21,532 nt of DNA from positions 1 through 21,532 of IMG/VR virus record IMGVR_UViG_3300037504_000467; one strand, written 5' to 3'. Position 1 is the first letter of the stretch; the number at the start of each line of letters is the position of its first letter. This document shows positions 9,093 to 15,373 of the stretch, in pieces. The notes under the pieces were generated by a model, which did not search any database, was not told the origin of the DNA, and worked only from the letters and a program-made list of their open reading frames with translations. This DNA comes from a virus. Both the position numbers and the translations under genes were made by a program.

Positions 9093-9113
9093 AAAGGGGG
9101 CTTAGCCCCCTTT
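9093..9113. terminator. Bidirectional rho-independent terminator between convergent genes
   Basis: GGGGGC (9096-9101), loop TTA, GCCCCC (9105-9110), extended by AAA/TTT pairs and followed on the plus strand by seven T. On the minus strand the stem is followed by TTTCTTTTTG. It lies in the 44-nt gap between the ends of gp18 (9071) and the opposing gene (9116), so it can stop transcription from both sides. Confidence 0.93.
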
Positions 9114-9115
9114 TT

Positions 9116-9892
9116 TTATTTCTTCAGAAGTGGTTTTATTTTCTGATCGTAGTAGCTTTCCAAACGAGAATCTAATCTCTTTTTGTTTTCAGGACTTAGA
9201 TTGTTTGCAAAACCAGTGTTTTTTCCGCTTGAATCTTTAGAGAGAATACCTCTTGCAATCTTCTTGAATTCATCCATGTTTTCACCAAAGCTTTCTTTTG
9301 CAAGTTGGCGGATAGCCATTTTAACAGTGGCTTTTTTGCCTTCATCGGAAGTTTCTTGTTGTTCTTTTCTAAGCATTTCAGTCATTTCTTTGAACTCTTT
9401 AATCTTTTCGTTCAAGTCACTAACCATTTCCTTATACTTGTTTTCAAAAGATTTGCTGGTATTGTCTTCTTTATCTTCTTCATATTTTGTCTTGATTTCA
9501 GAAGGATTTTCAGTATCAAAATAAGTTTTCAAATATTCTTGAATATTGGATTTTACACCTTGAGTAACTTCACGATTTTTTGCCAAGAAAGAATCAATTT
9601 CACTTCTGATAGGAAGTGGTTGTGTGGTATCAACTACCAAGCACATTTCGTTTGAATCTTTCTTTTTTCCTAGTCTGATAATGTCAGAATCAGAAGGTCT
9701 AATGACCATGCACAAATCAATATTGCTGTTCTTAATAAGTCTTCCAATATGAAATTCAATTCTATCATCATCGCAGTCAACATGACCGTTGTCGATTCTA
9801 TCAATTATTTTTTGAAAGATAACATCACTGTTAACAGAAGTATTAGAATCTCTAATGACTTTTTCAGATAAAAAAGTTCTAAAACTACCCAT
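9116..9892 (-). CDS. Putative capsid-internal protein with capsid-targeting-like N-terminus
   Basis: The only minus-strand gene. A start at the second ATG (9892, 258 residues) is preferred over the ATG at 9904: GGAGA lies 6 nt before the former, and a late-promoter-like box at 9923-9916 would leave almost no leader for the latter. The N-terminus MGSFRTFLSE-K resembles the T4 capsid-targeting peptide MKTYQEFIAE-A of internal proteins, which gp21 protease cuts after a Leu/Ile-x-Glu motif. The rest is soluble: a mixed N-terminal half with acidic and aliphatic stretches (around DDRIEFHIGRL and DLCMVIRPSD), then a long highly charged predicted coiled coil (about 140-190) and a Lys-rich end. No enzyme motif is recognised. 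I infer a late-expressed protein packed inside the head and ejected with the DNA. The gene is confident; the role is tentative. Confidence 0.72.
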   Translation of the reverse strand: MGSFRTFLSEKVIRDSNTSVNSDVIFQKIIDRIDNGHVDCDDDRIEFHIGRLIKNSNIDLCMVIRPSDSDIIRLGKKKDSNEMCLVVDTTQPLPIRSEIDSFLAKNREVTQGVKSNIQEYLKTYFDTENPSEIKTKYEEDKEDNTSKSFENKYKEMVSDLNEKIKEFKEMTEMLRKEQQETSDEGKKATVKMAIRQLAKESFGENMDEFKKIARGILSKDSSGKNTGFANNLSPENKKRLDSRLESYYDQKIKPLLKK

Positions 9893-9915
9893 GGTATTCT
9901 CCATTATTATACTTA

Positions 9916-9923
9916 TATTTATT
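9916..9923 (-). promoter_or_regulatory. Minus-strand late-promoter-like box
   Basis: On the minus strand the sequence reads AATAAATA. T4 late spacing would start transcription near 9910, giving a leader of about 18 nt with GGAGA before the preferred start codon at 9892. It diverges from the gp19 late promoter about 40 nt away. Confidence 0.5.
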
Positions 9924-9964
9924 GACTATACCTTTGGTTTTAGAGAAAAATATTACGCACTTCT

Positions 9965-9972
9965 TATAAATA
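9965..9972 (+). promoter_or_regulatory. Late promoter for tail tube gene
   Basis: Perfect T4 late consensus TATAAATA. It is followed by a leader with AGGAGA (9993-9998), 7 nt before the gp19 start codon. Confidence 0.78.
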
Positions 9973-10005
9973 ATTAAAAGAAAGAACCCTTTAGGAGAAA
10001 GTACT

Positions 10006-10599
10006 ATGGCTCTAATTTCAGATTTAGGTGTAGATGGTGGCGGAATTGCTCAGCCGCGTCTAAAGCACAAGTGGGCAGTCACCTTCCAGAATATGGCAGG
10101 AGATGAAGAGCCTCTACGTCTACAGGCTATTACAGCAGATAGACCAAAGCTTCAGTTTGAAGAAATTGTTCTTGACCGTTACAACTCAAAAGCGTATGTT
10201 GCAGGTAAGCATGTATTTGAGCCTATCAACGTTACCTTTGAAGACGATCTAAACGGTGGTGTAACTGCCGCTCTACAAGCACAGCTTGAACTACAACAAA
10301 ACATTATTGGCTTGAACAGTGCTCCGAGATTACCTTCTGCGACAGCAGGTCAAGATTATAAGTTTGCAATCAAGATGGACCTTCTTGATGGTAACACACA
10401 AGTTGTAGAGTCATTTGTTCTTGAAGGTTGCTTTATTCAGAACATTGACTACACTGATCTAGATTACGCAGCAAGTGAATCTGTAAAAGTTACTGTTACA
10501 TTCCGCTTTGATCTTGCGCGTCAGAACGTTAACCCAGACGGTGTTTCTGGTAAGGCTACTGGCGGTGCTGGTTCAACCGGGAACAACTTCGTAATCTAA
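10006..10599 (+). CDS. 19: Tail tube protein gp19
   Basis: 197 residues (T4 gp19 has 163). It forms the inner tail tube through which DNA passes. The conserved tube pattern is visible: PRLKHKWAVTFQNM as the first strand, LEFEE-like PKLQFEEIVLDRYNSKAYV, then FEPINVTFEDDLNGGVTAAL, and the C-terminal LEGCFIQNIDYTDLDYAASESVKVTVTFRFDLA. A perfect late promoter and a strong ribosome-binding site precede it. Five of seven Arg codons are CGN, unlike most neighbouring genes, which use mainly AGA. The gene stands between the minus-strand gene and the stem-loop cluster, so it is probably transcribed largely as a single-gene late message. Confidence 0.93.
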   Translation: MALISDLGVDGGGIAQPRLKHKWAVTFQNMAGDEEPLRLQAITADRPKLQFEEIVLDRYNSKAYVAGKHVFEPINVTFEDDLNGGVTAALQAQLELQQNIIGLNSAPRLPSATAGQDYKFAIKMDLLDGNTQVVESFVLEGCFIQNIDYTDLDYAASESVKVTVTFRFDLARQNVNPDGVSGKATGGAGSTGNNFVI

Positions 10600-10600
10600 C

Positions 10601-10666
10601 ACTATATACTTATAGTAAAGATGAAAATGTGGTTAGGTGGCGAGCTAGGGGTGGTGTCCTAGCTCG
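10601..10666 (+). other. Two stem-loops downstream of gp19
   Basis: First: ACTATA (10601-10606), loop TACT, TATAGT (10611-10616), directly after the gp19 stop. Second: CGAGCTAGG (10641-10649), 8-nt loop, CCTAGCTCG (10658-10666), a perfect nine-pair stem in a locally GC-rich stretch. With the third hairpin next to it the gap is almost fully structured. It may be 3' end protection of the tube message, a processing site, or a small structured RNA. Confidence 0.6.
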
Positions 10667-10674
10667 GTTGGTGA

Positions 10675-10696
10675 GAGGCCCTCTTCGGAGGGCCTC
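10675..10696 (+). terminator. Stable UUCG hairpin, probable terminator or mRNA-stabilising end
   Basis: GAGGCCCTC, loop TTCG, GAGGGCCTC: nine perfect pairs closed by the exceptionally stable C(UUCG)G tetraloop. The downstream sequence ATTGTTTATAA is only moderately T-rich, so release may be inefficient. The T4-type late promoter for the next gene starts 7 nt after it. Confidence 0.72.
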
Positions 10697-10702
10697 ATTG
10701 TT

Positions 10703-10710
10703 TATAAATA
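10703..10710 (+). promoter_or_regulatory. Late promoter for second tube-like gene
   Basis: Perfect TATAAATA. It is followed by AGGGAA (10722-10727) 6 nt before the ATG at 10734. This geometry also fixes the start of the next gene. Confidence 0.75.
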
Positions 10711-10733
10711 CTATAAATTGTAGGGAAATATTC

Positions 10734-11870
10734 ATGCCAACAAGAAGCTTTACAACATTCAGAAGATTGTCAGGTGTTGAACGAGATATAGCTGATGATT
10801 TTGGTGGAACACAGCAACCTAAACTGAAATTTAATTTCACTGTAACTTTTAAATTCAGATCACCAATCACCATTCCAAATCTTGGTAACCAAGAAGAAAT
10901 AACACTTGATGAACTTACTTTCGCACTTAAACAAGCAGCAAGACCAAATCCTACTATTGTTTATCAGGATGTTAACTATTATAACTATCGAACAAAGGTT
11001 GCTACAAGAACAGACTTTGGCACGATGCAGTTAACGTTCTATGATGATAATCAAAACTTAGCACATAGTTTGTTCGAAACATACCTTAAAGCTGTTAGTC
11101 CAATAGCGAATCTTCCAAAAAGAGACGCCAGTTTATTGGATGAAAATGCAAGAGGTGCCAAGAATATTTTGTTTAATAATGATGGAATAAGTGATAACTC
11201 TACAATTTCACAGGGAGCGTCATCTTCTATTGGACCACTTCCAAATGACGCTGGAAGATTTGGCGTTATCGAAGATATTACAATAAGACACTTTTATTTT
11301 AATCCACTTAATACTAATCCCGATAGAAACGTGCCAGAACAATCACCACTGGCTAGAGCCAGTTTACCAAGAACCAGCGGGGGCTCTGTTTTTAATCCCG
11401 TAGGTCAGGTTGTTAATCAAGTAGAAGGATTAATAGGTGGGGGTGCGCAGGATGTTAATCCGACAAGTGTTGCAACTGCCACACCAAACTATATTCAATA
11501 TGTAGAGTATCAGTTTTTAAATCCTAAAGTAATTAACATGACACTTGATGAACTTGATATGGCACAGTCAGACGTTAGTACTGTTTTAATGAATTTTGTA
11601 TACGACTCTGTGTTTATCAATGCTCCAGAAACAAATGAACAACCACAGTTAATTCCAACACCAGATAATAAAACTATATCTATTGATGATGTTAGGGCTC
11701 AGGTTACTGATCTACAAAGACTCATTAGACGAGTTAGAAGACTGGATACAATTCCAGATATATCTGTACTTGAAACTGCTGGTGTTATTGTTCCACCTAT
11801 ATCTGGAACTTTACCTGATATTGATTTACCTATCCCACAGATAGACTTACCGGATGTGTTTGACATTTAA
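10734..11870 (+). CDS. Second tail-tube-like protein, probable baseplate-tube junction protein (gp54/gp48 type)
   Basis: 378 residues. The ATG at 10734 is chosen because of AGGGAA and the late promoter; the longer frame to 10629 would translate the terminator hairpins. The N-terminal KLKFNFTVTFKF, central TIVYQDVNYYNYRTKVATRTD, then MQLTFYDDNQNLAHSLFETYL, and C-terminal FLNPKVINMTLDELDMAQSD with VSTVLMNFVYDSVFI follow the same order as in gp19, so I read it as a tube-fold paralogue. It is enlarged by an insertion of about 110 residues and a C-terminal tail rich in Ile, Pro and Asp (IDLPIPQIDLPDVFDI). T4 gp48 (364 aa) and gp54 (320 aa) are tube-like proteins that start tube growth on the baseplate and have similar lengths. 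The choice between them, or a tail terminator role, is open. Confidence 0.7.
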   Translation: MPTRSFTTFRRLSGVERDIADDFGGTQQPKLKFNFTVTFKFRSPITIPNLGNQEEITLDELTFALKQAARPNPTIVYQDVNYYNYRTKVATRTDFGTMQLTFYDDNQNLAHSLFETYLKAVSPIANLPKRDASLLDENARGAKNILFNNDGISDNSTISQGASSSIGPLPNDAGRFGVIEDITIRHFYFNPLNTNPDRNVPEQSPLARASLPRTSGGSVFNPVGQVVNQVEGLIGGGAQDVNPTSVATATPNYIQYVEYQFLNPKVINMTLDELDMAQSDVSTVLMNFVYDSVFINAPETNEQPQLIPTPDNKTISIDDVRAQVTDLQRLIRRVRRLDTIPDISVLETAGVIVPPISGTLPDIDLPIPQIDLPDVFDI

Positions 11871-11872
11871 CA

Positions 11873-12313
11873 ATGGGCTGGAAACAGAATTACTATAAAG
11901 TTAAAAACCCTGAAAAATACATGGGAGACGTAAAAAACGTCTTCTACCGTTCTTCATGGGAAGAAGAAGCTTTTAAATTCTGTGATAACAATCCTAATGT
12001 TTTAAAATGGGCTTCTGAAGAAATAGCTATTCCATATATGTGTCCCACGGGAAACGGCGGACTTAGACCTGCAAAATATTATCCTGATTTGTATATGGAA
12101 TATAGAAATGCTTCAGGACAGGTATGTAGGGAAATTATAGAAATAAAACCAAAGAGTCAAACAAAACCATCAAGAAAAAGAAACCCTAAAGTTAAGATGA
12201 TGGAAAATGCCATGTTTATGAAAAATCAATTGAAATGGCAGGCTGCTGATCAATGGTGTAAAGAAAGAGGCATAAAATTCAGGGTTTTACATGAAAAAGA
12301 TCAATTCAAATGA
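11873..12313 (+). CDS. 4: Head completion protein gp4
   Basis: 146 residues (T4 gp4, also called gp50/65, has about 150). In T4 it is needed to finish DNA-filled heads before tail joining. The N-terminus KQNYYKVKNPEKYMGD and then VFYRSSWEEEAFKFCD matches the gp4 signature (T4: KQGYYSPKNPEKYKG, YRSSWE). The family has a PD-(D/E)xK nuclease-like fold: E30-32 in SSWEEE, D72 in PDLY and E90-x-K92 in EIKPK are in place, so the putative active site is intact. It starts 2 nt after the preceding stop without a strong ribosome-binding site, which points to coupling. Confidence 0.88.
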   Translation: MGWKQNYYKVKNPEKYMGDVKNVFYRSSWEEEAFKFCDNNPNVLKWASEEIAIPYMCPTGNGGLRPAKYYPDLYMEYRNASGQVCREIIEIKPKSQTKPSRKRNPKVKMMENAMFMKNQLKWQAADQWCKERGIKFRVLHEKDQFK

Positions 12314-12322
12314 ACCTAAAAT

Positions 12323-12330
12323 GCTAAATA
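12323..12330 (+). promoter_or_regulatory. Possible weak late promoter (CTAAATA type)
   Basis: GCTAAATA matches TATAAATA at six of eight positions. Its position, about 20 nt before a GAGGAT ribosome-binding site and 34 nt before a GTG start, is right for a late promoter. Confidence 0.35.
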
Positions 12331-12364
12331 TATGTAAGATCAAAAGAATTTGAGGATTTCTATT

Positions 12365-13645
12365 GTGAAAAAGAAGTTAAAAGAAACAGCCGCAGCAGGC
12401 GCCACCGGAGCCGGCTCTATCGCTGTAAGAACAGATAATAGTAGGTTAGGGGGTATGCAAACTCGCATGTCACTAAAAGACTTTATGTTAGATTTTTACG
12501 GTAGATTAAACAATAGAAACAAATTTCATCAAGTAAAACTTGAAAGCATTTCAAACTATGAAAATCTAACAGAATCTACCAGATATCCGTTTCAATTGAA
12601 TAGCACACTCTCTAAAATGAGTGCAGCAGAAATTGATGGCTCTTACGAAAAGAAAGATACTGTTTCTTTTGGTGTAGAAGATGATAATGGTAACATCATG
12701 GTGGTTACCGTCCCTCTAACACAAGCCGAAAGCTTTGAAAGAAGAGTAGCACAAACTCTTGCAGATGTTCTTGAATTCAAGAAAACTGGCCGTGGTGAGG
12801 ATAAAAACCTTGCAGAGCTACTCTATGAATTAAAAGACGAGTTTACCATTGTTGACGCTCAGTTTCCTACTATTCCAAAAGATGCAATTTACAATGCTGA
12901 TGAAATTAGTACTCTTCCAGAGTCAGACGAAGATATGGGAATGGAAGATGATAATGATGAAGGTATTGAAAGTGATGAAGAGGGCCTTGATGATCTTGAA
13001 GGTGAAGAAGATGAGCTTGAAGGTGAAGAAGACGATCTTGAAAATTTGGATGATGAAGAAGTAGGTGATGATTTTGATGAAGAAACCGACAAGGAATCCC
13101 TTTTAAAGTCTGTTCTTGCAATGATTAACACACAGAACGAAAAAGAAATTGCACAAGCTAATGCAGAAGCTGAAAAGGCAAAAGCGCGTCAAGCTGAAAT
13201 GGCTATGAAATCAGCACAAGGTGCATTAGAAAATGAAGAAGAAATGATCGCGGCCGAGGCTGAAATGGAAGCCGAAAAGGACAGAGAAAAAGAAGCCAAG
13301 AAAATGGCAGAACTTGCAAAATATAAGTACAAGCAACAAAAGGGCTTGGGAGAAGGCTTCTCACCATTCTTCAGAGACGTTCTTCTTGAGTTTGATCCAA
13401 ATGATACCCCACAAACACTTAGAAGACAAATGACAACTGTCAGACAGAAGTGGCAGCCCGATCCCGGTGACAGTGATGAAACCAGAAGATATAAGCAAAA
13501 CCAACTTCAATTGGCTATGAGAAAGTTAAGAATAGAACTACAAGCCGCTAGACAAAGAGAAGAATATCAAAAGTCTCAAGAAGACCAAGAACAGCAACAG
13601 CAACAGCAACAAAATCAACAACCAGATCAAGAACAGGGTTTATAA
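12365..13645 (+). CDS. Acidic coiled-coil virion- or assembly-type protein with J-like C-terminal segment
   Basis: 426 residues from a GTG start at 12365, chosen because TGAGGAT lies 7-13 nt upstream; the TTG at 12350 precedes that site. Order: a small Ala/Gly-rich N-terminus (MKKKLKETAAAGATGAGS); a folded region to about 180; a very acidic tract (about 182-243) with the duplicated unit LEGEEDE; an Ala/Glu/Lys/Met helical coiled coil (about 255-325); a C-terminal module (about 330-395); then a Gln-rich tail with seven consecutive Gln. The C-terminal module resembles a DnaJ J-domain, with a WQPD in place of the HPD loop between two basic helices. It lies between gp4 and a very basic small protein. 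An acidic coiled-coil composition also fits a scaffold. Function unknown. Confidence 0.6.
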   Translation: MKKKLKETAAAGATGAGSIAVRTDNSRLGGMQTRMSLKDFMLDFYGRLNNRNKFHQVKLESISNYENLTESTRYPFQLNSTLSKMSAAEIDGSYEKKDTVSFGVEDDNGNIMVVTVPLTQAESFERRVAQTLADVLEFKKTGRGEDKNLAELLYELKDEFTIVDAQFPTIPKDAIYNADEISTLPESDEDMGMEDDNDEGIESDEEGLDDLEGEEDELEGEEDDLENLDDEEVGDDFDEETDKESLLKSVLAMINTQNEKEIAQANAEAEKAKARQAEMAMKSAQGALENEEEMIAAEAEMEAEKDREKEAKKMAELAKYKYKQQKGLGEGFSPFFRDVLLEFDPNDTPQTLRRQMTTVRQKWQPDPGDSDETRRYKQNQLQLAMRKLRIELQAARQREEYQKSQEDQEQQQQQQQNQQPDQEQGL

Positions 13646-13646
13646 T

Positions 13647-14138
13647 ATGAAAATCGATAATGTTTTAGTAGAAAATTTATTTGAGGGTGACGATAGAGTA
13701 ATCGTTCAAGAAGCTTTTGACTTTATGGAAAAGTTTGAAGTTATTTCTAAAATGGTTAAACAACTACGTGAAGCTGATCTTAACGATCCTAAAGTTATTA
13801 AAACAATTACCGAAGCTGAAACACTCGTCAAAAAAATAAATGAATCATTCAATGACGAAAGCGTTCTAGTTATTTCTGAGGCTGTACAAAGACAGTTTAG
13901 ACGATACGGTGATAGCTTCAAGCGTCAATATCGTTGTACAACTGGTGATAAAGCTGGTAGATTGGTTACCTCGCCTGAAAAATGTGGTATTCGAAAAGAC
14001 CCCAAAAGAGTAAGGATGGGTAAAAGAGCTGCTAGAGCTAAAAAAGGACAAAGAATCAGAAAAAGCTTATTCACAAAGAGAAAAACACAATCAAAAAGAC
14101 TTTCACGTTTAAATAAAGTACTACGTGGGGATAAGTGA
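13647..14138 (+). CDS. Small protein with strongly basic C-terminal half, possible prohead-core or nucleic-acid-binding protein
   Basis: 163 residues, starting 1 nt after the previous stop. Residues 1-80 are acidic and helical. From about 82 the sequence turns extremely basic: RRYGDSFKRQYRC97, GRLVTSPEKC113, then a run of Arg/Lys (MGKRAARAKKGQRIRKS and KRKTQSKRLSRLNKVLRG). The two cysteines, 16 residues apart with GR-V-SPxxC between them, recur from memory in small conserved proteins of many T4-like marine phages. I do not know an assigned function. The paired acidic-basic layout next to an acidic coiled-coil protein could reflect packing into the prohead core. Ribosome-binding site weak (AGGG). 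Confidence 0.6.
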   Translation: MKIDNVLVENLFEGDDRVIVQEAFDFMEKFEVISKMVKQLREADLNDPKVIKTITEAETLVKKINESFNDESVLVISEAVQRQFRRYGDSFKRQYRCTTGDKAGRLVTSPEKCGIRKDPKRVRMGKRAARAKKGQRIRKSLFTKRKTQSKRLSRLNKVLRGDK

Positions 14139-14139
14139 T

Positions 14140-14634
14140 ATGTATTTTAAAAGTCCGCAGGAATTAGTAGAATTTTTTAACAAACTTGACTTGGAGAAAT
14201 CTACACTCGTTTTCAAGGAAAGTAAAGAACAAATAAAAGAAGAAAAAGACTGCGCTTGCAAAGGCGCAGGTACTTGTCAATGCGGACCTAAAAAAGAAGT
14301 TTCTGAAAAAGTAGACGTAGATTTAAGCAATGCTACAGAAGTTTTAGTAGAATCTTTTTTTGATGAAGAATCCTTTGATTTAAAACTGACAGAAGATAGC
14401 GAAAACGTGTTTTATGTTTCTGATTTTGAAGCTGTACAAGATGCATGTGGAACTGGTAAAATCGTTTTACCAAACAGAACACTATTTATGAACATGTGCG
14501 AAATGGAAAATAAAGCTAAAGTACATCTTGATATTGTTATCGAAGGTCAAAAAATTGATCAAGTAGAATTTACTCTTGATCGCACCACCGAAAAGCCTTA
14601 TTTACAAATAAGCAAAAATCATTTATCTTCCTGA
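14140..14634 (+). CDS. Unknown protein with CxC-x5-CxC cluster
   Basis: 164 residues from the ATG at 14140, 1 nt after the preceding stop; a GTG at 14125 inside the previous gene is less likely. A short helical N-terminus (SPQELVEFFNKLDLEK) is followed by a Lys/Glu linker containing Cys38, Cys40, Cys46 and Cys48 among Gly and Lys, which looks like a small metal-binding knot or a flexible thiol cluster. The remainder is a mixed alpha/beta domain (VLVESFFDEESFDLKL, then VHLDIVIEGQ and VEFTLDRTTEKPYLQI). It matches no family I can name. It is the last gene before an apparent promoter and the switch to replication genes. Confidence 0.55.
   Translation: MYFKSPQELVEFFNKLDLEKSTLVFKESKEQIKEEKDCACKGAGTCQCGPKKEVSEKVDVDLSNATEVLVESFFDEESFDLKLTEDSENVFYVSDFEAVQDACGTGKIVLPNRTLFMNMCEMENKAKVHLDIVIEGQKIDQVEFTLDRTTEKPYLQISKNHLSS
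14601..14629 (+). promoter_or_regulatory. Sigma70-like promoter before the oxygenase-like/replication block
   Basis: TTTACA (14601-14606, five of six to the -35 consensus), a 17-nt spacer, and TATCTT (14624-14629, four of six to the -10). It lies at the 3' end of the preceding gene. It would start transcription near 14636 and feed the block beginning at 14676. No NATAAATA box occurs here, consistent with early expression. Confidence 0.42.
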
Positions 14635-14635
14635 T

Positions 14636-14651
14636 CTAATACATATATTAG
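14636..14651 (+). other. Short 5'-leader hairpin
   Basis: CTAATA, loop CATA, TATTAG: six perfect pairs, just after the preceding stop codon. It falls at the predicted 5' end of a transcript from the promoter at 14601-14629, and could protect the message end or weakly attenuate read-through. The ribosome-binding site TAAGGGAG follows at about 14662-14670. Confidence 0.4.
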
Positions 14652-14675
14652 TTATTAATTTCTAAGGGAGTTCGT

Positions 14676-15311
14676 ATGGACTATAAATCTCCATTTCTTG
14701 TTTTGGAGGAGTTTGCTTCACCGTTACAATGTGAAGACATGATTGAAAGACTTAACCACACCATTCCAAACACTGATCAAAAAGGCAATCCCGCAGTAAC
14801 ATACAAAGGCAACAGACTCTCTGAAATGAGAGTCATGGAAGTTTTTAAAGAATATCTTCCTAGTATTGAAAGTTATTATGGTTTTGAAACCAAAACAACC
14901 ACACCTTTTGTATTTGAATGGTATCCTACTGGATTTCTTGGTCAGAAGGCCACCTGTGAGGGAAGTAAATTTACAGGTAAAAAGAACGAAAAGACTTCTT
15001 GGAAGAAAATAAAAGACTACGACTTTACGGTTGTTATATTTCTAAACGATTATAATGGTAATACTGACTTTGATATAAATTTTGAAGTCAGAGGCGGTAA
15101 ATTAGAGTTCCCTACACATGGATTTGGTTTTAATCCGCAAAGAGGCACAATGATTGTCTATCCATGCTGCCCTAATTTTATAAATGCCATTGCGCCTGTT
15201 GAATTGGGCGACCTTAATGTGGTAAGATTTCACATTATCGCAAAAGAAGAGTATGTGTATAAAAGTGAAAACTTCCCCGGTGGTTATAAGGAATGGTTTG
15301 ATAACTTGTAA
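14676..15311 (+). CDS. 2OG-Fe(II) oxygenase-like (prolyl hydroxylase fold) protein, probably lacking metal ligands
   Basis: 211 residues with a TAAGGGAG ribosome-binding site. The overall plan is of the P4H-like 2-oxoglutarate oxygenases: an N-terminal FLVLEEFASPLQCEDMIERL start; FVFEWYPTGFLG (79-89), which normally leads into the HxD motif; a core strand FTVVIFLNDYN (117-127); GGKLEFPTHGFGFNPQRG (140-157), MIVYP, and FINAIAPVELG (168-178), where the distal His normally sits; then NVVRFHII with Arg184 at the place of the 2OG-binding basic residue. The HxD position reads QKATCEGS and the distal His position is Asn170. No H-D-H triad is visible, so it may be a binding protein rather than an enzyme. 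Such homologues are common in marine T4-like phages; their substrates are unknown. Confidence 0.68.
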   Translation: MDYKSPFLVLEEFASPLQCEDMIERLNHTIPNTDQKGNPAVTYKGNRLSEMRVMEVFKEYLPSIESYYGFETKTTTPFVFEWYPTGFLGQKATCEGSKFTGKKNEKTSWKKIKDYDFTVVIFLNDYNGNTDFDINFEVRGGKLEFPTHGFGFNPQRGTMIVYPCCPNFINAIAPVELGDLNVVRFHIIAKEEYVYKSENFPGGYKEWFDNL

Positions 15312-15313
15312 TT

Positions 15314-15373
15314 ATTCTCCTTTTGTGATATTCTTAGCAATGTTTTAAGCTTCTATTATTCTAAAAGGAGAAT
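15314..15373 (+). promoter_or_regulatory. Inverted repeat that can sequester the dsbA ribosome-binding site
   Basis: ATTCTCCTTTT (15314-15324) is the exact reverse complement of AAAAGGAGAAT (15363-15373). The right arm contains the AAGGAG Shine-Dalgarno sequence of dsbA. Eleven consecutive pairs across a 38-nt loop would hide the ribosome-binding site in transcripts that read through from the upstream gene. A TATTAT element (15354-15359) in the loop could be the -10 of a weak promoter yielding transcripts without the left arm. Confidence 0.55.

Noticed and set aside
9183-9655. Plus-strand frames at 9183-9524 and 9305-9655
   Set aside because: Phe/Leu/Ser-rich shadows of the Lys/Glu-rich minus-strand gene, which has its own promoter, ribosome-binding site and terminator.
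10641-10696. tRNA gene
   Set aside because: Two adjacent perfect hairpins but no cloverleaf, anticodon arm, T-loop sequence or CCA end.
10629-10733. N-terminal extension of the second tube-like protein to 10629, and a minus-strand frame at 10610-10873
   Set aside because: The extension would translate two stable hairpins and the promoter; AGGGAA before ATG at 10734 fits better. The minus frame has no supporting signals.
12350-12364. TTG at 12350 as start of the acidic protein
   Set aside because: GAGGAT lies between it and the GTG at 12365, where spacing is right; the TTG has no site of its own.
12849-13131. Frames overlapping the acidic tract (12849-13064 plus; 12889-13131 and 12906-13121 minus)
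   Set aside because: Low-complexity Ser, Lys/Met or His/Leu shadows of GAA/GAT-rich coding sequence.
13647-14138. Ribosomal-protein or histone-like assignment for the basic protein
   Set aside because: Only general basic composition supports it; the two-Cys pattern points to a phage-specific family.
14250-14270. CTGCGC/GCGCAG hairpin as a regulatory element
   Set aside because: It lies inside coding sequence at the Cys cluster and is explained by Cys/Ala/Gly codons; no control context.
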